A stretch of DNA of 64,000 nucleotides, taken from Triglochin maritima (taxonomy: Eukaryota > Streptophyta > Magnoliopsida > Alismatales > Juncaginaceae). This document shows, one piece after another, positions 23,475 to 35,349 of the stretch. Position numbers and translations under genes: made by a program. The notes beneath the pieces are model-generated. The model was not told where the DNA came from, did not search any database, and worked only from the letters and a program-made list of their open reading frames with translations. The stretch covers positions 14,810,743-14,874,742 of the forward strand of contig OY821772.1 in the NCBI GenBank assembly GCA_963682175.1, in the 5' to 3' direction. Positions within the stretch are counted from its first letter, which is position 1, and every line of letters starts with the position of its first letter.

Positions 23475-23870
23475 CATGTAATAGTTCTCTTTGGATCGAC
23501 TTGTACTTACCACCGTTTGAACACGACCGTGTACTTGCGATTTTAACTACTGATATCGATCAAAATTCAATGCGGTGTTAAGTTCGATCCTAATTATTGT
23601 TTATTTTAGGAACTTGCCACCAAGAAGATGACTGGCCTGCCTGACTTAAAAAATGAGCTTTACTTTTTTTTTTAAATATGACTCATTCTACAAAAGGTCA
23701 AGCTACTAGTATTGGATCTGCTCACATTGTTTGGCACTACAGGTTGAGATACCCTTCTCATGAGAAGTTAAAATGCACTACTAATCGTGATGTAAATGTT
23801 TCTTGTAATAATGACCCATGTTGGTCGTCGAAATTTCCCAACACAAGTCACAATGGTTGACTGAACATTC
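23475..23870 (+). pseudogene. Remnants of an Athila LTR end and a Copia pre-integrase motif
   Basis: Positions 23492-23555 resemble the last 65 bp of the Athila-type LTRs (GATCGACTTGTACTTACCACC then GTGTACTTGCG). At about 23690-23790 the plus strand encodes VWHYRLRYPSHEKLKC, close to the conserved WH.RLGHPS..KL motif of the Copia GAG-pre-integrase domain. Both are short, decayed scraps. Confidence 0.5.
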
Positions 23871-24848
23871 AGACGATTAAAAGAAGACTAGGTTGTCCGA
23901 AAATAGGCGACAATTATAATTGGATTCTCTGGAATTGAAATTCGGACATCTAGAAAATTGGTTGTCCAAAAATATTAAGCTTTGGTTGTCCCAATGAGGT
24001 CTTGCTCATCCGATATAAAGATGTGCCAACGAGAAAAAAAATGGATATAAACATTGTTTAAAGTCTAAAACTTTGACCTAGTGAGTCGAAGTTGTAATGA
24101 AGTTATCGAGTTATGGAAATTGGTCGGCTCCACGGTAAGGTGAAGCAGTAAACCTTGCTCAGGTAAAAGGTTGGGATAAGCAACTCTCAAGCGAGGCATT
24201 TGGGATTGGACTAGGTCACAGGTTGTGTCTGGTGTAAACAAATTGAGCCAATTTTTTGAGTCTTGCACATCATGGTAGACACGAAAATAATCTTGATTAG
24301 ACATTGTTAAACAACAAAAATATGCAACATTCTATAATAGTGTTAGATCTAATTTTCTTTTCTTAGGTTCTTAGCTTTTGTAAATTCGGTGGATTAACTA
24401 CAACTCCACGTTCATAACCACGAGGACGACAAACATTTCTATGTTTTTTTTAAAAAACTTATCGGAGCCGAAGAAAGGTGCCGCCAAAATCGCATCAATA
24501 TTTGAATTTTATAATATGATCACCGTAAATGTAGTATCTACCACGCGTGAAAGGTGAGAAGGAACAGGAGTGTAGTTAAGGTTGGGGTCGAAAACCATCA
24601 CATCACATCAAACATAGATTCCCTCGTCCATTGGACTTTTGGTACTAATGAGGATGGCTGTGGTCAGTGTAGTCACGGGCAAAAACGCTGTCTTCGGCTA
24701 CAAAACAACCAACACCAACAAAAATAAGACCCACCGAAATTTGTCAGGATTCCATGCAACTCAAATTATTAGAGCCTCTTTCTTAGGAACGAGGAAAACT
24801 ATGCGGTGACACGTACGTAACAAGTGGAGAATAGAGAGGGGAATAAGT
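23871..24848. other. About 1 kb with no recognised feature
   Basis: A 79-codon minus-strand frame at 24065-24304 has no familiar motif and no flanking signals. The rest is AT-rich or low in coding potential. Confidence 0.3.
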
Positions 24849-24856
24849 ATGATAAC

Positions 24857-25380
24857 TAGGGGTGAAAACGGAACGGATACAAAGCGGATGTGTCAGTATC
24901 CGAATTCGAATCCGATCGAATTTATGAGAAAGAGATCTGAATTCGTATTCGTTGAATTCGAATCCGAATTCGAATAAATTCACATCCGAATCAAGTTTAA
25001 AATCCATTCTGAATTAGGATATCCAAATTCATTAAAAAATCTAAATAGACTTAAAAATATTTTTTGATTGATCTAAAAAAGAATAAATTTTAGCCTTTTA
25101 TTTTTTGCCTACATGAAAAAAATATTAAATATAATATAAATAAGATAATTTAATTCATATATATTGTATATATATTTTTATTTATTTATATGTGCATATA
25201 AAATACGAAGCGGATATTATTCGAATCGGATGTACTAATATCCATATTCGTTTTGTTTTTTTACGGATGTTTATATCCGAATACAAATTCGGTTGCGGAT
25301 TTTTTTCTCGGATAATTTTTTTGATATCGAATACGGAGTCGGTCGGATTGACGGACTTCGGACACAAAGTTTCACCCCTA
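24857..25380. mobile_element. hAT-type miniature element with ATTCGAAT-rich ends
   Basis: 524 bp with terminal inverted repeats TAGGGGTGAAA..TTTCACCCCTA, flanked by ATGATAAC (24849-24856) and ATGATAAG (25381-25388), an 8-bp duplication with one mismatch, as hAT elements make. The subterminal parts are built from degenerate ATTCGAATCCGAAT units, and the middle is AT-rich. It has no coding capacity. Confidence 0.85.
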
Positions 25381-25388
25381 ATGATAAG

Positions 25389-26518
25389 CTAGCATGTGCA
25401 CAAATTTACTTGAAATATGTTCGTTTAAAAACCCGACACACATTACACATATTAAAAGATTGTATTAATTTTTGCAAAGAAAATAAGAAATAAATAAATA
25501 CACCACTATATCCACTCCTTGTACCCACCTCCTAATTTTATGTGTGGATGTTTTTGCACGTTATACGGTTTTTTTCCAATGTGTAATCTATCCATCTATA
25601 AATTGCAAATCTACGAACATGTTAAATTCATCATCATTCGAAATGCAATCCGAAGTTGACTTCTCTCTAGTGATCCTCCTTCTTAATTATGTTATACAAT
25701 TTTGTTTCAATCACCTCATTTTATAGACACAAAATGCTATATTGCATTGAAGCTGATGGTTTGACTTATAATAAATAAAAATCTATTGCACTAAAGCAAT
25801 TTTTATTTAGTGAAAAACCTATCACAATGCTGGGACACAATAATTGTTACAATAAGTGGGTGATCACAACCTTTGCATCATAAATTTCTTTTCGAAAAGC
25901 AGTATGATCGTAATATTACTTTTGTAATGTATCATACTAGATAGAAATCATTCACTGTGTTGTACTTAGATAGAGATTGCAATATTGTGTTGAGTAGTAC
26001 TGCACCTTGATAATGGTGTAGAGAGAGAGAAGTGACGGTTACTATTCTCTCTCCCCCACATCCACGTACAACTTCTGAACTATTCTTCAGAAGATGTTTG
26101 CGAAGTGGCTGTCGATGCAGTGGCTCAAGTGTTTCTTCTACTTGTCCTAGGGTTTGATGATAAAAAACAGGCCAAACCATGTGCATTTGCATTAGATTAG
26201 TATTGACATAAAAAGTTGATAAAATTGACATGTACATGCCCATTAAATTAGTATTGACATGCGTATAAAAGCTGAAACAGGACAATTGGAAAAGAACAAG
26301 CCTGGTTGATGAATGTGGACTACATGGTAATAGTTGATTGAAGATTTTAGTTCGCAAAAAATTGTGGTGTGCAATCAAAAAAAAAAAAAGGTCAATGTGG
26401 TGTCATATTCCGAAAATGTTGATTTCACAAAGGTCCTTCAAGTTCAAACAGGGTTGTGTTTTCAGAATTTAATATAAAAAGAAAAATGGAATTTGAACTT
26501 GTTTTCAGGAATTTATAG
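25389..26518. other. AT-rich stretch with no recognised gene
   Basis: Nothing convincing is seen. A run of 13 A at about 26378-26390 could mark a retroposed tail, but no upstream body is recognised. Confidence 0.3.
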
Positions 26519-27037
26519 GGTTAATTAAAGTTTGTCTTTCTGAACTATGCATTGATATTATTTTGCATCTCTGAACTTTAAAACATAACAACTAAATTTC
26601 ATGAACTTTCATTTTGTACCACTTTGCCCCTGAACTTTAAAAATTCATTATTTAAACACACATTTGTATTTTTTTGTAATTTTTTACGTTGTATCCGTAA
26701 TACACTCATAAACCTAATTTTACGTGAAATTTCGGATCGAATCAAATGTCTGATATAGTTGGAATTTGGGTCAGTTTTGGTACCAATCCGACACAAATTC
26801 CAACTACATCTGACATTCAATTTAATCTGAAATTTCACGTAAAACTAGGTTTAAGAATGTATTAAGGATACAACGAAAAATCTTTGAATGTGTGTTTAAA
26901 TAATGAATTTTCAAAATTCAGTGGGACAAAATGTTTCAAAATGAAAGTTCAGGGGAGGTAATTGTTATCTTTTAAAGTTCAGGAGTGTAAAGTGATATAA
27001 AAACATAATTCGGGAGGGGGTGCAAATGATAATTAAC
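26519..27037. mobile_element. Second foldback element of the family at 11620
   Basis: It starts GGTTAATTAAAGTTTG and ends GCAAATGATAATTAAC. The left and right halves are reverse complements over about 240 bp each, although more diverged than in the first copy. The internal order (GAACTTT, TTGTACCACTTTGCCCC, TTTACGTGAAATTTC and its reverse) matches 11620-12138. Confidence 0.78.
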
Positions 27038-27302
27038 GTTTTTTTATGTTAATATGATTTTTTATTGCAACGACATCATTTAGTATACATATGCTTGAAA
27101 GAAAATGGAAACAACTTGTAGCTGTTTTATTCACTTTTAAATTATTTATTTTTGAAGTGTCAGACTTTACAATTCAAATGTAGCTTTTTTTTTAAAATGT
27201 TAGTTAAACTTTTAGAGTAACGAAGTAAAATTACTTTCCCGTGACATAAGTACATGTACTTATGTTACTTATGTCGCGAATTCCTATGTTTGTAGTACCG
27301 GA

Positions 27303-27580
27303 AGCAGGTTGGAAATACAGAATGCGGTTACTACGTGATGAGATACATGGAGGAAATCCTCGAATTGGCAACTCAAGACTTATGCCTATCCGAGGTAATG
27401 TACATCGTTATTCAATTGTATAGTTGTGTAGTTTCAATATTCAGTTATTAATATTCAACACACAACAATTTTTTTGATAAGTTTTCCCAAAAAGTAGTGA
27501 TCCATTCTCGCAACAGGAGCTCGATGAAACTCGCGACCGATGGACTCGCTATTTCATCAAAAACATGCTGACGAACTAAG
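27303..27580 (+). pseudogene. Ulp1-like protease C-terminal fragment
   Basis: The first exon scrap encodes ECGYYVMRYMEEILELA, which carries the catalytic Cys of the Q..xCG motif of Ulp1/SENP-like proteases (C48 family). A GT..AG intron follows (about 27395-27517), then ELDETRDRWTRYFIKN and a stop near 27580. The catalytic His and Asp exons are absent. Ulp1-like genes of this kind are common CACTA and Mutator cargo, so this is not a host desumoylase. Confidence 0.65.
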
Positions 27581-27969
27581 ATGTTCTCATGCCAATTGTA
27601 TTTTTTGTAATTTAGTTAACAAGTGCACATGTATTACAAACCTACACTTTATGCCTTAATATAATCGCCTTAATTTTAGAATGAATTAATTGCAAGTGTG
27701 TTGAATGTCAATTGTGTATGCTTTGTATGTTTGTGCATGTATGGTTGTATGTTTGTGTTTGTGCATGTATGCTTGTTTGTTTGTGCTTGTATGAAATTGT
27801 GGATGTATATGGATGTATGTGGATGAAATTGTGAGTATATTGTGAAATTGTGAATGTATGGATGTATGTGAACAAATTTATAGGTGAACGAATTTGGTGC
27901 AGTTGTATGTACACGACGACGATGACTAAAAACAATTTCGGCGGATGCTATTAATTTTTTTTGTCCAGG

Positions 27970-28360
27970 TTTGGGAATAGACGACGGCCGTTTCTATCAG
28001 CCGACATCTATTCCGCTGAAGAAAGGAATAGACGTCGGCTTTATATTGAATCCGACGTCTATCCCTAACGTATAGGCGTCGTATGTTATTTAACCGACGT
28101 GTATTCGTTAATGTATAGGCGTCGTATGTTATCTAACCGACGTCTATCCCTAAAGTATAGGCGTCGTATGTTAGTTAACCGACGTCTATACATTAAAGAA
28201 TACACGTCGGCGTCTTATTACAACCGACGTATATACGTTAGGTATAGACGTCAGCTATATTACGGCCGACGTCTATGTATAGACGACGCACACCTAGACG
28301 TCGGATATGGGTGTGCTTATAACCGACGTGTATAGTCACGTACATTCGACGTATATTTCA
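27970..28360. repeat. Subterminal repeat array of the CACTA end
   Basis: About 18 copies of a CCGACGTCTAT/TAGACGTCGG core in both orientations lie here. Around 28066-28200 they form a tandem repeat with a period of 42-43 bp. Such arrays are the binding sites of CACTA TNPA-like proteins in characterised elements (family knowledge). The array creates an artificial Arg/Tyr-rich open frame at 28099-28335. Confidence 0.75.
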
Positions 28361-28375
28361 TTTTCTGTAGTAGTA

Positions 28376-29820
28376 AGACATGATCGCTTGCCGATTATTG
28401 GATGGTCACGTGGGCGTCATGTGTTCACTAAGTAAAGAATGTTTTAGTTTAGTGCTCTTGCATGGGCATGTGCAATCACATTAAATATTGGTTGTTTAGT
28501 TCAAGACCACGTCCACGTATAATAATAATAAAGTTATGGGTAAGTGTGTTTGCCCTAGTGATTATTTGATTCAGCCTACTTTTGTAGGCATTGGATTCAA
28601 AATATAGGCTTTACATCATAAATTAATGATTAGCTGATAGAATGTCTTCGTGAGGAATGTTTTTTCTTGCTCATGCTTTGGTATGCTCAATCAAACTAAT
28701 TTAGAAAATGTGGAAGAATTCAAGAATCTAGCATGGGTCGTAGTGCCTTTTGTTGCATTTTCCTCAACTTCTTCCTTTATGTGAAGGGAAATAAATTGAA
28801 TTTGTTCAAAATTGGTTGGGGAAAAACATGCTTTTCAACATCTTATGTGTGGAATTCATCTTGTAGAAGAATTTTGTTGCCATTCATACTCATTTGAATC
28901 CATGCAAACAAACACATCGTGACAAGTTGAGAGCTCATAGGTTTTTGATTATGGTGCCCCTAATTTGGTTCTAGATGCTTTCTTGCATTTGAAATTTTTG
29001 CTCTTCACTATTTAGAATTCATGAAAATATTAACCTTAGTGCCACATTTCTACATTTTTCATTAACCTTTTAGTTCATTAACCACAATTCAATTTAAATG
29101 TTGTTCTTCATTACCAGTATATATTATAGTTTCAGTGATCTCGACAGACAAGATTGGAGTCAAATGTCCAAATATCCACATCAGATCATAGCATTCAAGT
29201 TGGACATTGTTTTTTTGTGAGATCACATATTACTTTCTTACACATAATTTCAAACGGTTTTTATCTTCTCTTATCTTAAGAAAACTAATCTTTCTCAAAA
29301 CAACACATGGCTTCGCTAACATAAATGGTGCCTCCAATGAAGCGCCTGACTTTGTACAACTTTAGCAGTTATTAGAATAAAATATGATGATCACAGGAAA
29401 GTGCATGTCAGGAATTTAGAGGAAGATGTTTGAATTTTAAACGACAATTCAAGGCACTCGGAAGTTTACAAGATGGGAAAAAAAATCCACGGTATTGAAA
29501 TGCCAAAAAATCCTTAAAAATTAGGCAAATTTCCAAAATCTCATGGGACTCCTTTAACTCAACGTGCTATTGCCCCTCACAAAGTGGTCCTATAGAAAAA
29601 TGAAATATGGAAGAAATTATCCTTTTTATCATGTACGTACTAATTGCCCGTCCTAACATTTATTAACTACAAAATTAAGTAAAAAAAGATGCAATTACAA
29701 TAATCATTAGAAATAGAAATAACAAACAAGCCATTTTTACCTTATAGCTAGTTTGATCCATGAACCGGGCGGGCGGTCCAGAGGCAATTAAACCGGCCTC
29801 CCGCTAAAACAAAGAATCAA
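28376..29820. other. Upstream region of the LIN-like gene, mostly featureless
   Basis: AT-rich sequence with no gene, RNA or transposon recognised. GC content rises at 29760-29815 (GGGCGGGCGGTCC), close to the gene start. Confidence 0.35.
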
Positions 29821-29879
29821 ACACCAACCGTCCAGACCAACACAACATGTCCATTTTATTTCCTTCGAAAAAAACACAG

Positions 29880-30001
29880 ATTTTGTTTGTTGTCGGAGGA
29901 ATCATCCAATCCCTCTCCTTTCTTCTCACTCCCATCCAAACAAATCCCCCACACATGCCTTCCACATCCCACACTCTTCACCCCCCAATCCCATCCAACC
30001 C
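29880..30001 (+). promoter_or_regulatory. Pyrimidine-rich 5' leader of the LIN-like gene
   Basis: A run of C/T-rich tracts (TCCAATCCCTCTCCTTTC, CACTCCCATCC, ACCCCCCAATCCC) leads directly into the ATG at 30002, as in plant Y-patch promoters and leaders. No clear TATA box lies at a suitable distance. The transcription start is not determined. Confidence 0.45.
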
Positions 30002-33000
30002 ATGTCTTCCCTCCAAGAGCTTCTCACCCAGGAGGGCTTCCGCCGACGGAAAACCCGTAATTACCCTTCCGGAATTGACCCAAAACCCATTTTCCTTTGC
30101 CGTGATCGGCGGAGTGTTGAGTTGTCCTCCGCTCGATCGGATGCCCCTCCCAGTTATTCCTCTTGCCGCACGGATTCCAACTCCTCCGGGAGAAATTCGC
30201 GGGTGAGGACGGATGTTAGAGGTGGGGAGGATGGGGCTTCGGAGGTTGTTTCGATACTTTCCGGGTATTTGGAGAGGTATCTGAAGGATGGGACCTTCCG
30301 GAGACGGGTTCGGGAGAAGTGCTTGGGGTGTTTGGCGGCGAGGAAGGACGCTGCCCATGTGGTGTTTGTGAATTTGCGGATGGGAATGGAGAACATTGAA
30401 CGGTTGGCGTCTGACCCGGACACCTCTAAGGATTCTAAGGTTAGGTCGTTGAGGAACTCGATTCGGCTTTTGGGCATTGTTGCCTCACTTAATGCCCCCA
30501 AGTCGAGGCATGAGTTCACTTGTGGAGTGCCCAATTCACACCTCTCCGCGTGTGCTCACCTCTACTTATCCATCGTCCGTAAGATCGAAGACAGTGACCG
30601 GGCCTCCGCGAGACACTTGCTACAAGTGTTCTATGAGGCGCCTTACCTCGCCAGGAGAAATTTATTGCCGGATTTGTGGGAGCTTTTCTTCCTCCCCCAT
30701 TTGCTCCACCTTAAGCTATGGTACAATAAGGAAATGGAAATGATTTCGGGACTAGGTTCGGAAGAGCGGAACCGGAGCATGAAAGGATTGAACAGAGTGT
30801 ACAATGATCAGATGGACCTGGGCACTTCCCAGTTTGCTCTTTACTACAAGGAATGGCTCAAGATTGGCGGTAAGAACCTCGCAGTGCCGTCCATAACCGT
30901 CCCTGCAAGGTCCACCTACCGGACTGCTTCAGGCAAAAGATCACTATCAGTGTCCCCGTGCTCGGTTAATCGCAACCTGTATGGTCACTTACTGCGTTAT
31001 TATTTCAAACTTACAGTGGCCATTTTTATAAACAGTTTTATTTAGCCATTTAATTTTTTGGGCTTACGCTTTTTTATGCTTTTGCTGTGTGAAGTTATCA
31101 AGCTGTCTTTGGTGACCAACAAGAACGAGTAGAGGACGCAGATGGCAATTTCAGTGATTGTGGTCGTTCTGACTCTGGCAAAGAAGATGGGAACTACAAG
31201 ATTCAGCAGGATGTTCACGTGAGTAAATGTACTTCTTTCTCTTTAAATGTTTTCATGTACTTCTTTCTCTTTTTTCTTAGGAAATTATTAAAAGATTGTC
31301 AAGTGTAATAATGGCAAAAAATAAGTTTGCCTATTGAACTTTCAATGTGGTTGCTACGTTATTTTCAGTAGTAATGGGGACCACCAGGGAATCGTTGGCT
31401 TTAATATACTCATTGTGATCCAGGTCTATCGTCTTAGTTGTTTTTGAGTCTGTTGCACTATAGTTTATGCTGTGGACCACTTGTTATGTTTCAGTAAACT
31501 GTTTGGTATACGATACAGTAAGTGTTCTATATTTGTTCACTGTAATAATAAAGTCGTATTAAATTGAGTATGGCTGTTATATGTTCACTGTGATGGTATA
31601 GGGACCCCAGATGATTTTCGGATTTCAACACTAACGTGGTAATCCCGCTTTTTTTGAGTTGTAAGTTGTTTGTGTTGCCAACAAAATTATTATTTTTTAA
31701 GAAAAAGTTGGAAAATGGTCGAATGAAATTTTATATCTTCCATTATAATAGATTGTTCACTAATCACGTTTTACAATATCTTTTACCAGTATTAATGTTA
31801 ACCTAACCAAATTTTAAAATGTGCTTCATATATAGAAGCCAATCGAACTTCACACAGTTTTGACTGACCATTTAAATTGTCGGTGCCCTTCAAATTTGTA
31901 TTTTTTTGTGGTGGATATCAATTCATGGTATAGTTCTGGGTCTTCTATATCTTCTCAGTTTTAATTTTTTTTCGGAATAGACAGATTCACAAAAGAGCCC
32001 ACCGGCGGCACAAAAGCATTGGAAAGGAGGACTCACTTAAAGCATCTGTGCCAACTCCACGCAAATCGTACTCTCTTCGGTTCTTCACCTGCCAATCCGA
32101 CTTAAACAGAGGGGCATTCTGTCGCAGCCAAATGCCAAAGACAGAGCCTGCAGCACTCCCCAAAGAAACCAGCACGATCGTCCCATTAATCAACCTCGGT
32201 CGGGCCATAACTCTAATCTCCAAATCAGACAGTCTGAGCGAGTGTGAGACTGCAGTTCGTGTGGTTTCCAATGCATGGCTTGACTCACAGGGAGACCCAG
32301 TTGTCGAAACAGCGCTCTCCACTGCTTCAGTTATTGAAGGCCTGTTAGAGGTTTCATTCACATCTAAAGATGATGAAGTTCTCGAATTGGCAATCTCAAT
32401 TTTGGCCGAACTTGTCACAAGAAACGAGGTGAACAGACAAGTGGTTCTTAATGCAGATCCGCAACTTGAGGTTTTCTTGAGATTATTGGGGAGCAAAAAG
32501 TTGTTCCTGAAGACCGCAGTTTTGCTCTACGTACTCCGTCCCAAGGCAAAGCAAATGCTATCGTTGGACTGGATACCACTTGTCTTACGAGTTTTGGAGT
32601 TTGGGGATGAGACTCAAACTCTTTTTGCAGTACAATGCAGTCCCAAATCGGCTGCATTTTACCTGTTGGATCAGTTGCTTATGGGGTTCGATGTTGATAG
32701 AAACGTTGAGAATGCAAAGCAAGTTGTTGCACTTGGTGGGTTGAGTTTGTTGGTCAAGAGGCTTGAAATGGGTGATGCACGCGAGAGAAAGAATGCCGCG
32801 TCATTTCTTGTGACTTGTGTTCGGGCAGATGGAAGCTGCAGAGAATACTTGGCTACTAACATCAAGAAGGCATCAATTCTTGAACTCCTGATTGGGAATC
32901 AACTGAAATCAAATGGGCATGCTCTTTCATTAATGGTGGAGTTGATTTGTCTTAGGAGGTATGTTATCTCTTTCTGGACTCACTTTTATCTAGATTAGAC

Positions 33001-35349
33001 GCTAACCAATAATATTTTATTCATTTACTGTTGTGCTATTGCTATTATGAAAAGTCTTAAGACCATCACGGAAGTCAATTTTAAGTCTGGCTCATTGTCT
33101 CTCTTGATTTTGGCTTGATAAAAAAATCAACTTGACCAAGTGGACCGATCTCTAAGCTCTAGAATGAACAGACCTAATCAAGTCGACTTGTCTTGGCCAG
33201 TCAAGAGCTCTATCTATATGCACGAGGCAACATATTTATGATTTTTTGATTTGTAACATCTATTTTTCATATTGGTTAGCATATGGACTTAAAACTAGAG
33301 CAGTTTAATTTTAAATTATGTTAAAAATATAGATAAATTTATTTTTTCTCGAAAGGTATATAAACTATTTTGTTACTTGGTTGAAGAAATAATTTAGCTT
33401 GTGGCATTCTCACCAGAAGTTAACCACATACAAGAAAATTACATGTCTGACTGTTAACCTCTTAATATTTTTTGGAGAGCCTTTTCTTTGTGGTAAGTTC
33501 TAGTTTTGCACTACAGAAAACAATCAAATTTTATCTTCCCAAATGAAAACAATCTCACAATTAACTTTGTCTGAATTAATTTTTGTATGTCTTTCGGCAG
33601 AAGAGAGCAGATCACAAATTTCTTGGTTGAGCTGAAGAATGAAGGTTGCCTCAACACAATGCACATTTTACTAGTCTACCTTCAACAAGCTCCATCTGAG
33701 CAGCGTCCTCTCGTTGCCGCCATTCTTCTCTACCTGGATCTCCTGGTACCATTTGAAAAAAAAAGTCAAATCAAATTACTATTTTCAAATCTTTGTACCC
33801 TTATGGAGAGATTATGTTTCAGGGTGACCCTTCGCAGTATAGCATGTACAGAGAGGAAGGCATTGATGCAATATTAGGTTGTCTTGATTGCTCGAGTAGC
33901 AAAAAAGTTCAAGAGCAATGCAGTAGAGCATTACTTGTGTTAGGAGGAAGATTTTCTTTTATTGGAGAGGCTGTAGCGGAGTCATGGCTATTGAAGAGAG
34001 CTGGCTTAGACGACTGCCCTGCTGATTTGTATAGTAGCAGAGAGATTGTCACGAATGAAACTACACGATTGGTATGTTTAGATTTTCCTTTTCTTGAAGT
34101 AATGTCCTTGTGGAGAAATTTATTGTCGTACATATGACATCAAGGTAATAAAAATTCAGAGATTTCCATGAAAGAAACCATCATTATGGTTTACTAGTGT
34201 TGTTATGGTAGGTTTTATGGTTAAAAATACAAGAAAATAAGTCGTGCATAAGATATGGAAGGCAATGAAGTGTTAACAAGGCTGTCATGAGTGAAACCAT
34301 GTGATCAACATGATTAATTGGTGACATGAAATAATGCTATTCTGGAGTTTTGTTCTTTGCTGATAAGTTTTAGAATGAGATATGAGAAGTCTAACTCACA
34401 CATAAGAGATCTGAGGAAATGAAAACTAGGAGTGGTTCTCACTAAAGAAACCACATGATGATTATGATTTGACTTTGGTTTTCCTTGATCTCGGTTTTGG
34501 GTGGTTTCTTCCAGGTAAATTATATGAAACTTGTAGAAGAAAAATCTGTTTGTGAACAATAAATATATTCCTAGTTAATACTTTTTGCAACATTGTGATA
34601 GGTACGTAATAAGTTGCCTGCTTGATCTTAGGTGGGGTTTTAATGTTATTTTGTGAGATATATCACAGATAAAAAGGGGAAGAACGCTAATGTCACGTCA
34701 GCAGTACTCTTTAGCTGAAACATGGCCAATTTTCGTGCTTAAGTAAACTTCATTTTTGGTGCTTCCTCCTTATTTGAATAAATTCCTGGCACTGAACGAT
34801 TTTTTTTGTCATGTTCGAACACAGGAAGAGGAGGAAACCGAGACCGAGGACTGGTTAAGAAAATTGGCAATGGTTTTGTTAACAAGAGGCAACAAGCGGT
34901 TTTTAGTCGCTCTATCAAACTGCATCGCCAATGGAATCCCATGTTTGGCCCAATCATGTCTAGTGACCATAGCTTGGATGAGTAACTCACTCTCTTCGAT
35001 CCAGAATCTTACTGGATTGCGGTCACAGATGTGCTCAATTCTCATCCCACGATTACTTGACACCCTGAAATACGACAAAGCACTTGAGGAAAGGGTTCTT
35101 GCGAGCATTTCACTACTAAACTTTGCAAGAAACTCAGGTATAGAATATACATTTGAAGAAACCCACAACGTCATAATGTTTTCGTGCTGTAATTACTGCT
35201 CCTTTTAATTTGCAGAGTGTTTACCGAAGCTATTGCCTCTTAAGAGGGATACCGAAGTGCTATTGCAGGACCTCACACGATTCACATGGACTGCAAAGGA
35301 GATTTTGTTTCTCGCTGCGAGCGATCCAGCATTTATGGTGAGTTCATGA
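30002..35349 (+). CDS. LIN/CERBERUS-like armadillo-repeat protein (putative E3 ligase family), seven exons
   Basis: The exons are 30002-30983, 31103-31218, 31985-32958, 33601-33745, 33823-34071, 34825-35137 and 35216-35349. All junctions are GT..AG and keep frame, giving about 970 residues, close to what I recall as the usual family length. The start MSSLQELL is the family's usual opening. Residues about 80-300 form the LIN N-terminal alpha-helical domain (SILSGYLERYLKD, GVPNSHLSACAHLYLSIV, LLPDLWELFFLPHLLHLK, VYNDQMDLGTSQFALYY). From about residue 390 the protein is an armadillo-like helical repeat (LEVFLRLLGSKKLFLKTAVL, YLLDQLLMGFD, VRADGSCREYLA, MHILLVYLQQ). No U-box and no WD40 repeats are seen, unlike nodulation LIN/CERBERUS, so ligase activity is an assumption taken from the family name. 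It is the only apparently intact host gene here. The stop at 35347 overlaps a possible GTGAGT donor, so a further exon cannot be excluded. Confidence 0.88.

Larger units (their letters stand above)
27293..28375 (+). mobile_element. 3' end of a CACTA transposon with a Ulp1-like protease remnant
   Basis: Two coding scraps give the C-terminal end of a Ulp1-type cysteine protease, as found in the second gene of many plant CACTA elements. They are followed by a subterminal array of GACGTCTATAC/GTATAGACGTCGG units (about 27970-28360) and a terminus TTTTCTGTAGTAGTA, the reverse of the CACTACTACAGAAAA end with its outermost base changed. The 5' end and the transposase are not in the window, so this is a fragment or a solo end. 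Confidence 0.7.

Noticed and set aside
24065..24304. 79-codon minus-strand frame
   Set aside because: No motif, no promoter or splice context, and no second copy; length is compatible with chance.
26378..26390. Poly(A) tail of a SINE or processed pseudogene
   Set aside because: No upstream body with a polymerase III box or coding similarity, and no flanking duplication was seen.
28099..28335. Open frame rich in Tyr and Arg
   Set aside because: It is produced by the CACTA subterminal GACGTC array; it has no coding signature.
30154..30534. Minus-strand frames opposite the first LIN exon
   Set aside because: They are shadows of a GC-rich coding exon; the plus strand has the family motifs and splice sites.
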